From assembly GCA_964370795.1 (NCBI GenBank), contig CAYJME010000019.1:1-26139 (forward strand): a DNA stretch of 26,139 bases. The letters run 5' to 3'. Below are positions 7,966 to 14,467 of the stretch, piece after piece. The first letter of the stretch is position 1; each line of letters opens with the position of its first letter. A program made the translations under genes and the position numbers. The notes beneath the pieces are model-generated. The model ran no database searches, was not told the DNA's origin, and saw only the letters and a program-made list of their open reading frames with translations. The DNA is from JAHFOW01 sp964370795 (lineage in GTDB: Bacteria; Planctomycetota; Brocadiia; Brocadiales; Brocadiaceae).

Positions 7966-8685
7966 ATGGAAAGGCAAATTAAATACAAGCGTGTATTGCT
8001 CAAAATAAGTGGAGAAAGCTTTGGCGATAAACAGGGGCGAGGTATCGATACAGAGCAGTTTATAGTATTAGCCAGTGAAATTCAAAAAATTTCTGCTTTG
8101 GGAGTTGAACTGGCGATTGTCGTAGGCGGCGGTAACATCCTCCGTGGCGCCAGGCTTGGTAAGGCAGGAAAGTCGAGGATAAAGGCAGATCAGGCCGGAA
8201 TGATTGCCACAGCAATTAATGGGCTACTCTTCCAGGACATCCTGGAAGAGTTAAATGTTAAATCCCATGTGGTGAGCGCCGTAGAGATAAAAAACTTTAC
8301 AGAGCCTTTTGTAATACAGAATTGTTTGAGTTATCTAAAAGAAAAAGAGGTTATTATCTTTACCGGCGGAACGGGAAATCCTTATTTTACTACAGATACA
8401 GCTGGCGCTTTACGCGCAATTGAAATCAGTGCGGATATTCTGTTAAAGGCAACCGGGGTTGACGGCGTTTATACGGACGACCCGAAGAAAAACGCATCTG
8501 CCAAACTCCACAAGAGACTGAGCTATATAGAGGTTTTAACTCATCGTTTGGGCGTAATGGACATGACGGCGGTTTCTTTAAGTATGGAAAATAAATTACC
8601 AATCATAGTATTCAATATGAATATTCGTGAAAATATCCAGAAGGCAATCATGGGCGAGCAGGTTGGGACATATATCGGAGAATAG
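7966..8685 (+). CDS. pyrH: UMP kinase
   Basis: Amino-acid-kinase-fold enzyme that phosphorylates UMP to UDP in pyrimidine synthesis. The 239 residues carry YKRVLLKISGESFGD, the VVGGGNILRG loop, ADQAGMIATAINGLLFQD, the GGTGNPYFTTDTAGALRA nucleotide site, and KATGVDGVYTDDPKK. It starts 33 bp after tsf with no obvious Shine-Dalgarno in front (upstream CCCCTCTCTGCTC), so translational coupling is possible, and ends 5 bp before frr. Confidence 0.97.
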   Translation: MERQIKYKRVLLKISGESFGDKQGRGIDTEQFIVLASEIQKISALGVELAIVVGGGNILRGARLGKAGKSRIKADQAGMIATAINGLLFQDILEELNVKSHVVSAVEIKNFTEPFVIQNCLSYLKEKEVIIFTGGTGNPYFTTDTAGALRAIEISADILLKATGVDGVYTDDPKKNASAKLHKRLSYIEVLTHRLGVMDMTAVSLSMENKLPIIVFNMNIRENIQKAIMGEQVGTYIGE

Positions 8686-8690
8686 CGAAT

Positions 8691-9251
8691 ATGGCAAAAG
8701 ACGCAATATGTAAAGATACCAGAAACAAGATGGAAAAAGTTGTTATACACCTGCAGGATGAATTGAAAGGGTTGAGAACCGGCAGGGCAAGCACAGGTCT
8801 GGTAGAAAATATCAAAGTTGATTGTTATGGAACGATGACACCCTTAAAACAGTTGGCTATTATATCAACGCCTGATGCGTTATCGATATTGATAAAACCT
8901 TATGATGTATCTACCGTTTCAAACATAGAGAAAGCCATATTACAATCTGATATAGGGCTTACCCCTTCGGTTGACGGCAAATCTCTGCGTATTGTAATAC
9001 CTCAGATGACAGAAGAGAGACGGAAAAAACTTTCGACACACATTAAAGAATTTGGAGAATCTGCAAAGGTTTCGTTACGAAATATACGGCATGAAGCAAA
9101 CAAACTGGCCGATAAAGAAGAAAAAGATGATATCATGACAGAAGACGACGCCAAACGTACCAAGGACGACATAAACAAGATTATTCATGAATACGAAGGC
9201 AAGGTTGGCGAGTTAATCAAGAAAAAGACGGAAGAGATTATGAAGGTATAA
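8691..9251 (+). CDS. frr: ribosome recycling factor
   Basis: Splits post-termination ribosomes together with EF-G. The 186 residues are the normal size. Domain I helices contain LKGLRTGRASTGLVENIKVDCYG, domain II follows (MTPLKQLAIISTPDALSILIKPYD), and the C-terminal helix includes KVSLRNIRHEANKLADKEEKDD. It is the last protein gene of the rpsB cluster; a 7-bp hairpin (TCTTTAC/GTAAAGA, 9264-9286) lies a few bases past its stop and could be a weak terminator. Confidence 0.97.
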   Translation: MAKDAICKDTRNKMEKVVIHLQDELKGLRTGRASTGLVENIKVDCYGTMTPLKQLAIISTPDALSILIKPYDVSTVSNIEKAILQSDIGLTPSVDGKSLRIVIPQMTEERRKKLSTHIKEFGESAKVSLRNIRHEANKLADKEEKDDIMTEDDAKRTKDDINKIIHEYEGKVGELIKKKTEEIMKV

Positions 9252-9265
9252 GGGTCTTTGGATTC

Positions 9266-9294
9266 TTTACTGCAAAGCTGTAAAGATTTATAAT
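9266..9294 (+). promoter_or_regulatory. possible promoter for the tRNA pair
   Basis: TTTACT (9266-9271) and a perfect TATAAT (9289-9294) are separated by 17 bases, with an AT-rich stretch after it and tRNA-Lys starting 41 bases downstream. The -35 match is poor, and the same bases take part in the frr 3' hairpin, so this is a tentative call. Confidence 0.35.
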
Positions 9295-9335
9295 AAATGT
9301 TTATATATCGTTAAATTTTCATAAAAAGGCATATT

Positions 9336-9411
9336 GGGGGTATAGCTCAGTTGGTAGAGCACCGCCCTTTTAAGGCGGCTGTCGATGGTTCGAGTCCATC
9401 TGCCCTCACCA
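9336..9411 (+). tRNA. tRNA-Lys (anticodon TTT)
   Basis: A complete cloverleaf can be folded by eye. The acceptor GGGGGTA pairs with TGCCCTC using two G-T wobbles. The D-arm is GCTC/GAGC, the anticodon stem CCGCC/GGCGG encloses loop CTTTTAA (anticodon TTT), and the T-arm is GATGG/CCATC with loop TTCGAGT. The discriminator A is followed by an encoded CCA. Confidence 0.96.
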
Positions 9412-9427
9412 TTTTCTCTTAGAAAAT

Positions 9428-9502
9428 GGCCCCATCGTCTAGCCTGGTCTAGGACAACAGATTTTCGATCTGTGAACTGGGGTTCAAATCCCCATGGGGT
9501 CA
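9428..9502 (+). tRNA. tRNA-Glu (anticodon TTC)
   Basis: The acceptor GGCCCCA pairs with TGGGGTC (one G-T). The anticodon stem ACAGA/TCTGT encloses loop TTTTCGA, giving anticodon TTC. The T-arm TGGGG/CCCCA carries TTCAAAT. The discriminator A at 9502 is followed by GTTTTT, so CCA is not encoded, unlike the tRNA-Lys 16 bp upstream, and must be added by nucleotidyltransferase. Confidence 0.95.
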
Positions 9503-9510
9503 GTTTTTAC

Positions 9511-9555
9511 AAACAAAAAAGCCATGAGATGTGAAATCTCATGGCTTTTTTGTTT
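9511..9555. terminator. perfect bidirectional intrinsic terminator
   Basis: A 20-bp perfect inverted repeat (9511-9530 with 9536-9555) encloses a 5-base loop GTGAA. The stem core is GCCATGAGAT with an A6 run on its left and a T6 run on its right, so it ends transcripts in both directions. It sits between the tRNA pair (plus) and htpG (minus), which converge here. Confidence 0.92.
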
Positions 9556-9587
9556 TACGTGTAAGCTCAGGAATTACTGAATTTAAA

Positions 9588-11498
9588 CTATACGATAATC
9601 CGCTTCCCCTCCCCAAGCATTGCCTTCGTTAATTCTTCCATGAGTTCGTTTAAGCGGGGCACCATGGACAATGGGTCATAGATTACCCCATCCTGCATGG
9701 ATGCATTTTCAAATAACTGCAACACAATTTTTTCAATCAGTTGTTGTAAACCGGGGTTCTCGTTCATGCGTGCAAGATTCTGAACCATGCGGTGTTTTCT
9801 GTTAATCTCCATGATTTTTTTGGATATCCGGTAATCCTTATCCATCATCTGTATCAATTTTTGCACGTGAACACTGGGCACACCGTCGGGGTTTACCAGA
9901 CAGCATGGACTATCGCTCAACCTGTGTGATTCCCGGGCATCAATAATCTTGTCTGCAAGAACAACCCTGACCGTCTTCAGGAGGTGTTTAAACATATCAT
10001 CGTAATTTTGGGGTTCAGACGATGTATCCACAATCTCTTTATCGATATCCTTAAGCAAATCAAGATTTGCCTGATCGGCAGAGCGGATGGGTTTCTTTTC
10101 AAATTCAACAAGACTCGTAAGGAGGAACTCATCGTGGGGGTCGATAAGATAGAGCACTTCAATACCTTTTTTACGGAATATCTCCAAATAAGGGCTTTTT
10201 TCCATCGTCTCACGATTTGCGGCGGTAATGTAGTAAATTTCCTTTTGCTCCGGCTTCATCCTGTCAACATATTCCTTGAGAGAAATTAACCCAGCGGCGT
10301 CAGCGCAGGTAGACGAATTAAAACGCATCAATTGGGCAAGGGTATCCCGATTCTCAAAATCGAAATGCAGCCCTTCCTTAATGATTCGCCCAAATTGCCT
10401 CCAGAACGTTTCGTACTTCTCTTTCTCATTCTTTGCAATATCCTGTAAAAGGGTAAGGATTTGTTTCGCCAGGATACTCTTGATTTTATGGACGATCCTA
10501 TTATCCTGAAAAGTCTCTCGCGATATATTGAGCGGAATGTCCGCTGAATCAACCACCCCCCTTACAAACCGCATATATTCAGGCAGGAGCAGCTTGCAGT
10601 CTGCCTGAATTAAGATTTTATTGGAGTACAACTGGACTCCATGGTCTAATTTTTTAAAGCCGTAGACTTCGTGATTTGTCGCAGGACAGTACAGGATACT
10701 ATAAAACTGAATCGGCGCCTCTGCCGAGGTATGTAAGCGGAAAAGAGGTGTCTCTTCGGTGTTTGAGATAAATTTATAAAATTCAGTATACTGCTCATCT
10801 GTAACATTCTTTTTCGGCTCCTTCCAGACGGCGGTAATCTGGTTTGCCCTTTCACCACCGACCATAATGGGAAAGCTTACAAAGTTTGAGTATTTTTTAA
10901 TAATCTCCTGGATACGTGATTTACTGGTATACTCCTTCTCGTCATCCTTGAGATGTATAACAATATCCGTCCCGCGACTTTCTTTTTCTACGGGATGTAA
11001 AAAATATTTTCCAGAACCATCAGAACGCCATTCGTAGGCTGGTTCATCCTTTTTATATGACCTTGTTCTGATTCTGACCTCATCGGCCACCATGAATACA
11101 GCGTAAAATCCCACCCCGAATTGTCCAATGATGTTGGAGTCCTTTTTTGCCTGCTCGGAGAGGTTTTTAATAAATTCAAGAGAACCAGACTTTGCAATGG
11201 TGCCGATATTCTGGACAACTTCGTCCTTTGTCATTCCAATACCGGAGTCGCTGACCGTCAGGATTTTGTTCTTTTCATCAACATCAATTTTAATTTCCAG
11301 TGGCAGGTCTTTCCCCTCATAATCATGGTTTGCAAGGGAATGAAATCTCATCTTGGTCAATGCATCAGATGCGTTTGAAATAAGCTCCCGTAAAAAGACC
11401 TCTTTGTGTGTATACAGCGAATGAGAAAGAATATCCAGGAGCTTTTTTATTTCCGCTTGAAATTCAAAACTTTCTTCATGCTTCACTGTTTCGGCCAT
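9588..11498 (-). CDS. htpG: Hsp90-family chaperone HtpG
   Basis: ATP-dependent cytosolic chaperone. The 636 residues match bacterial HtpG. The GHKL ATPase domain is clear: FLRELISNASDALTKMRF (about 35-52), DSGIGMTKDEV, and GQFGVGFYAVFMVADEV. The middle domain includes VRGVVDSADIPLNISRE with the catalytic-loop Arg region, and the C-terminal dimerisation domain follows. A strong Shine-Dalgarno AAGGAGGT lies 6 bases before the ATG. Upstream on its strand is a TTGACA (11552-11557) without a good -10 partner; I saw no CIRCE element or clear heat-shock sigma promoter. It ends at the shared bidirectional terminator. Confidence 0.97.
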   Translation of the reverse strand: MAETVKHEESFEFQAEIKKLLDILSHSLYTHKEVFLRELISNASDALTKMRFHSLANHDYEGKDLPLEIKIDVDEKNKILTVSDSGIGMTKDEVVQNIGTIAKSGSLEFIKNLSEQAKKDSNIIGQFGVGFYAVFMVADEVRIRTRSYKKDEPAYEWRSDGSGKYFLHPVEKESRGTDIVIHLKDDEKEYTSKSRIQEIIKKYSNFVSFPIMVGGERANQITAVWKEPKKNVTDEQYTEFYKFISNTEETPLFRLHTSAEAPIQFYSILYCPATNHEVYGFKKLDHGVQLYSNKILIQADCKLLLPEYMRFVRGVVDSADIPLNISRETFQDNRIVHKIKSILAKQILTLLQDIAKNEKEKYETFWRQFGRIIKEGLHFDFENRDTLAQLMRFNSSTCADAAGLISLKEYVDRMKPEQKEIYYITAANRETMEKSPYLEIFRKKGIEVLYLIDPHDEFLLTSLVEFEKKPIRSADQANLDLLKDIDKEIVDTSSEPQNYDDMFKHLLKTVRVVLADKIIDARESHRLSDSPCCLVNPDGVPSVHVQKLIQMMDKDYRISKKIMEINRKHRMVQNLARMNENPGLQQLIEKIVLQLFENASMQDGVIYDPLSMVPRLNELMEELTKAMLGEGKRIIV

Positions 11499-11590
11499 AC
11501 GTACCTCCTTAAAAAACGTTCAAAGTTTCCACGGTAGGGTACAACCCCTATTGTCAACCCGAAATTCAAATGTGCCTTGGATTACCAATT

Positions 11591-11614
11591 GCCGCCGGGA
11601 GGTGGCTCCTACCA
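11591..11614 (-). repeat. partial TGGTAGGAGCC-type repeat
   Basis: Read on the minus strand it begins TGGTAGGAGCC and continues into a GC-rich self-complementary stretch (GCCACC ... GGCGGC). The first 11 bases are identical to the left end of the 82-bp element at 17791-17872. The other end was not found here, so it is probably a truncated copy. Confidence 0.5.
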
Positions 11615-11709
11615 TACCTGTTTTTAACCATAAATTTTCAAAAATAAAAAATAAAAAATGAAATATTAATATTACCAGAAATTCAGCCTATAATCAGTGA
11701 AAATCGAAG

Positions 11710-11769
11710 AATTTTGGTGGAGTTCCCGCTTGACACATCACACACATCGTGATAAACTCCACCAAAATT
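11710..11769 (+). promoter_or_regulatory. glyQ promoter framed by a perfect 15-bp inverted repeat
   Basis: The arms AATTTTGGTGGAGTT (11710-11724) and AACTCCACCAAAATT (11755-11769) are perfect reverse complements around a 30-base centre. Within lies a good promoter reading toward glyQ: TTGACA at 11730-11735, a 17-base spacer, and TAAACT at 11753-11758, extended by a TG two positions upstream. The right arm overlaps the -10, so a dimeric protein binding the arms, or a cruciform, would block or reshape transcription start. The start point would be about 138 bases before the glyQ ATG. Which factor binds, if any, is unknown. Confidence 0.6.
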
Positions 11770-11780
11770 AAAAGGTATCC

Positions 11781-11906
11781 ATGATAAGGAGAGCAGGGGA
11801 AAAAGAAATAAATATCCGCAACATTTTATTATTCCCTCCATTCCCTTTTTTTCCCTTTCTCCGTACATTTTTTTCTAACCTTTCTGATGAGGATAGGAGT
11901 CTATGA
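11781..11906 (+). CDS. possible 41-codon leader ORF overlapping glyQ start
   Basis: An ATG at 11781, 5 bases after an AAAAGG, opens a 41-codon frame whose TGA overlaps the glyQ ATG as ATGA. The predicted peptide is unusual: basic at the start (MIRRAGEKE), then rich in Pro and Phe (LLFPPFPFFPF), from a pyrimidine-rich tract. It contains only one Gly codon, so it is not a classical glycine attenuator peptide. The ATGA overlap would allow translational coupling, but glyQ also has its own ribosome site (GGATAGGAG), and the frame may be open by chance. Confidence 0.25.
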   Translation: MIRRAGEKEINIRNILLFPPFPFFPFLRTFFSNLSDEDRSL

Positions 11907-12796
11907 CGTTTCAGGAAATTATACTAAAATTACAAAGTTATTGGGCTGATTATGGCTGTGTACTCTGGCAACCCTACGACATGGAAAAAGGGGCAGGAAC
12001 TTTTAATCCGGCAACATTCCTCAAGGCATTAGGACCGGAACCCTGGAAGTGCGCCTATGTTGAGCCGTCCCGACGGCCCACTGACGGCAGATACGGAGAA
12101 AACCCCAACCGGTTGCAACATTACTATCAATTCCAGGTTATTGTAAAACCTGCCCCCGATGATTCGCAGGATATTTATTTAAATAGCCTAAGAAATCTGG
12201 GAATAGACCTTGTGAAACACGATGTGAGATTTGTCGAGGACGACTGGGAATCCCCGACCCTGGGCGCAACGGGACTCGGCTGGGAGGTTTGGCTGGATGG
12301 CATGGAAGTGACGCAATTTACCTATTTTCAGCAAGTCGGTGGTTTTGAGCTCGAACCCATTACGTTAGAACTTACCTATGGACTCGAACGCATCGCCATG
12401 TTCATCCAGAAAAAAGAATCGGTATATGACCTCGAATGGGTTAAAGGTTATACCTATGGTGATATCCACAAACAGGACGAGGTTCAGTTTTCCACCTATA
12501 ACTTTAAAGTGGCAGACACCGCCATGTTCTTCCAACTCTTCGATATGTACGAGAGGGAATGCCAGAAACTTTTAAAAGAAGAGCTGGTATTGCCCGCGTA
12601 CGATTACGTTTTAAAATGTTCGCATGCCTTCAACATGCTCGATGCACGGGGCGCTATCGGAGTCACCCAGCGTACCGGTTATATAGCAAGGGTAAGAAAT
12701 CTCGCCCGACGTTGCGCTGAGAACTATGTCAAACTGCGCGAAGCATTGCACTGGCCATTACTCAAGGATAAAAACGTTTTGGAAATTCACTACTGA
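11903..12796 (+). CDS. glyQ: glycyl-tRNA synthetase alpha subunit
   Basis: Catalytic subunit of the bacterial alpha2beta2 glycyl-tRNA synthetase, which activates glycine and charges tRNA-Gly. The 297 residues are full length, with the near-invariant motifs MTFQEIILKLQSYWADYGCVLWQPYD, EKGAGTFNPATFLKALGPEPW, YVEPSRRPTDGRYGENPNR, DDWESPTLGATGLGWEVWLDG, EVTQFTYFQQVGG and LELTYGLERIAMF. A ribosome site GGATAGGAG lies just upstream. The beta-subunit gene glyS, normally next, is absent: glyQ ends 8 bp from the convergent mnmE-like gene, so glyS must lie elsewhere. Confidence 0.97.
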   Translation: MTFQEIILKLQSYWADYGCVLWQPYDMEKGAGTFNPATFLKALGPEPWKCAYVEPSRRPTDGRYGENPNRLQHYYQFQVIVKPAPDDSQDIYLNSLRNLGIDLVKHDVRFVEDDWESPTLGATGLGWEVWLDGMEVTQFTYFQQVGGFELEPITLELTYGLERIAMFIQKKESVYDLEWVKGYTYGDIHKQDEVQFSTYNFKVADTAMFFQLFDMYERECQKLLKEELVLPAYDYVLKCSHAFNMLDARGAIGVTQRTGYIARVRNLARRCAENYVKLREALHWPLLKDKNVLEIHY

Positions 12797-12804
12797 AAAA
12801 CAGC

Positions 12805-14334
12805 TTAAGGATGTGCACCATGCAAACATGCTCTCAAAATATCTTCTACTTCTCCCATTATGTGTAGTGTTTTCTCTGCAATGAAATGTTCCGGTATTTG
12901 CTTGAGCAAACTACCGGCCTTTGACAGTAAAACGACCTGTCTTTTATTAAATATTACGGGTTTCATGGGTTTGTAGGCAGTGTCAAATTCCTGAACGAGC
13001 CTCCTGTTTAATTCCACAAACCCTTCTTTGTTCTGCGCGGAAATAAGGCAGAGAGACTGCCCAAATTCTGCTTCAATCCTTGCTCTTTCTAAGCGTACAG
13101 TCAGGTCGCATTTATTAATCACGGGTATAACCTTGCTCATGTTTGTTTTTTGTTGTGCATTTTCAGGTTTATTCATGGCCAACCATGAATGTATGGCGTC
13201 TGCAATCCTTTCATCCTCTGCATCAAATGGTCTGGCGTTATCAAATACAACCATCACCTTACTGGCGCGTTGCAGTTGCTCCCGCGTCATCTCAATACTC
13301 ATGGCCTCCAGCACATCGCTCGTATGTCGTATACCTGCTGTGTCCACAATCTCAAAAGGAATGCCCTCAACGGAAATATATTCGCTCACATAATCCCTGG
13401 TAGTTCCAGGCTCGGGGTGTACCAGCATTCGTTCTTCACCAAGAATGGCATTGATAATCGTCGATTTGCCCACATTGGGCTTACCCAGGATCACCAGTGG
13501 TTGTGGTATGGTCAATGCCATGCCAAAAGGGTCAGATTCCAGCAAACTACCAATAATGCTTGCCAGGGTAGAAACTGATGCGCCATTGCTATGGCGCGGG
13601 TCATTTTCCCCACCCCCTAACCCCCTCTCACCTGGGGAATGGAATGCATGTCGTGATGAATTATCAGGTTCCTTCCCACCCAAAGGATGGGGAGGTGGCA
13701 ACTCATCAGACGCCCTCTCACTCGTTATTGGAGAAGGCAAAGCTTCCCTCCCCCTCGATGGGGGAGGGTTAGGGTGGGGGTGATAGGAACGTCTTATTTT
13801 ATCAATTACTCCCAATCCCAGTTTGATTGCCCCCGACAATGCCCCTCCATATTGATCGAGTAATACCTTTGCCGCCAATTTTGTCCGTGCATTGACAACT
13901 TCCTGAAGAGCCTCTTTCTGAATACAATCCAATCTTTCATTTTCAACGGACTGCAATAGTAACGAATCCCATGTAACACCTTCTGCCCCTGATGATTGTA
14001 AACATTCATAAATCCTCATCACCACGTGGATACCGCCGTGGCAATTGATTTCTACACGATCTTCGCCAGTAAAACTATCCTCTTTCTTTATTACATTCAA
14101 AATAACCTCATCAATCCGTTGTCCCTTATCAAAGATATGTCCATAATAAAGTTTGTGGCTTGCAGCATTAAGAAGATCCGCTATACCTTTCCCTTTGAAT
14201 ATCTTATTAACGATACTCAAGGCGTCCGGCCCCGACACCACAATCTTACCGATACCTCCCTCGCCTAAAGGTGTGACAATGGAGACTATGGTTTGGTGTT
14301 TTATGGGGTTATATATTTTTTGTTCCTGTATCAT
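12805..14334 (-). CDS. mnmE: MnmE/TrmE-like tRNA-modification GTPase with in-frame repeat insertion
   Basis: Homologue of the GTPase that, with MnmG, installs the 5-carboxymethylaminomethyl group on wobble U34. The folate-binding N-domain is recognisable (TIVSIVTPLGEGGIGKIVVSG, EDRVEINCHGG about residues 92-101). The G domain follows with G1 GKPNVGKST (about 284-292), G2 GTTRD, G3 DTAGIR and G4 NKCDL. Between them, residues about 184-252 are encoded by palindromic repeat DNA; without that piece the protein is about 440 residues, close to normal. It is divergent: the usual RAFLNGKLDLTQAEA block is replaced by VENERLDCIQKEALQE, and the C-terminal FCIGK motif with its essential Cys is missing (ends ACLHGAHP). 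I chose the ATG at 14334 because the family N-terminus begins there and the extension to 14394 runs through a palindrome. It may be a specialised paralogue. Confidence 0.8.
   Translation of the reverse strand: MIQEQKIYNPIKHQTIVSIVTPLGEGGIGKIVVSGPDALSIVNKIFKGKGIADLLNAASHKLYYGHIFDKGQRIDEVILNVIKKEDSFTGEDRVEINCHGGIHVVMRIYECLQSSGAEGVTWDSLLLQSVENERLDCIQKEALQEVVNARTKLAAKVLLDQYGGALSGAIKLGLGVIDKIRRSYHPHPNPPPSRGREALPSPITSERASDELPPPHPLGGKEPDNSSRHAFHSPGERGLGGGENDPRHSNGASVSTLASIIGSLLESDPFGMALTIPQPLVILGKPNVGKSTIINAILGEERMLVHPEPGTTRDYVSEYISVEGIPFEIVDTAGIRHTSDVLEAMSIEMTREQLQRASKVMVVFDNARPFDAEDERIADAIHSWLAMNKPENAQQKTNMSKVIPVINKCDLTVRLERARIEAEFGQSLCLISAQNKEGFVELNRRLVQEFDTAYKPMKPVIFNKRQVVLLSKAGSLLKQIPEHFIAEKTLHIMGEVEDILRACLHGAHP
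13580..13780. repeat. palindromic MITE-like repeat inside the mnmE-like gene
   Basis: The ends (about 13608-13630 and 13758-13780) are imperfect inverted repeats of CCCCACCCTAACCC, each followed by a short self-complementary piece (CCCCTCGATGGGGGAGGG on the right). A separate perfect hairpin GCGCCAT/ATGGCGC (13580-13597) adjoins the left end. The inserted DNA adds about 69 codons (about 13579-13785) in the mnmE frame without a stop; the peptide reads HPHPNPPPSRGRE then SPGERGLGGGEN, Pro/Gly/Arg-rich and unlike the rest of the protein. Such CCCTAACCC-ended repeats are usually intergenic. Confidence 0.75.
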
Positions 14335-14372
14335 TTCTATTTGGGAATGTAAAAAATTTATCAAAAAGTAGC

Positions 14373-14392
14373 GCCGATCCCTTGTGGTCGGC
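14373..14392. repeat. 20-base palindrome upstream of mnmE-like start
   Basis: GCCGATCCCTTGTGGTCGGC folds into a 7-bp stem (one G-T) with a 6-base loop. It covers the first codons of the longer possible mnmE start and resembles the GC-rich hairpins of other dispersed repeats in the window, which supports the shorter start at 14334. Confidence 0.4.
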
Positions 14393-14467
14393 ATTTTGGC
14401 AGAGGACTAAGGTGTACGTTCGACCGTGATCATGTCGGGGTCTCAGTCAAACGATAAATCTCCCACA

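Larger units (their letters stand above)
11499..11902. other. 404-bp divergent spacer between htpG and glyQ
   Basis: From left to right it holds the htpG ribosome site (11504-11511), a small inverted repeat TAGGG/CCCTA (11535-11550) just inside a minus-strand TTGACA, a partial TGGTAGGAGCC repeat (11591-11614), the inverted-repeat-framed glyQ promoter (11710-11769), and a pyrimidine-rich leader with a short open frame running into glyQ. No full-length protein gene is evident. Confidence 0.6.

Noticed and set aside
11499..11580. CIRCE or sigma32-type heat-shock promoter for htpG
   Set aside because: No TTAGCACTC-N9-GAGTGCTAA sequence; a TTGACA is present but no good -10 at 16-18 bases.
11683..11868. 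61-codon minus-strand frame in the htpG-glyQ spacer
   Set aside because: It crosses the glyQ promoter inverted repeat and a purine-rich tract; nothing supports expression.
13028..13783. Several overlapping plus-strand open frames of 64-129 codons
   Set aside because: They lie antisense to the mnmE-like gene, which has clear GTPase motifs; their products match no family and part of their length is the repeat insertion.
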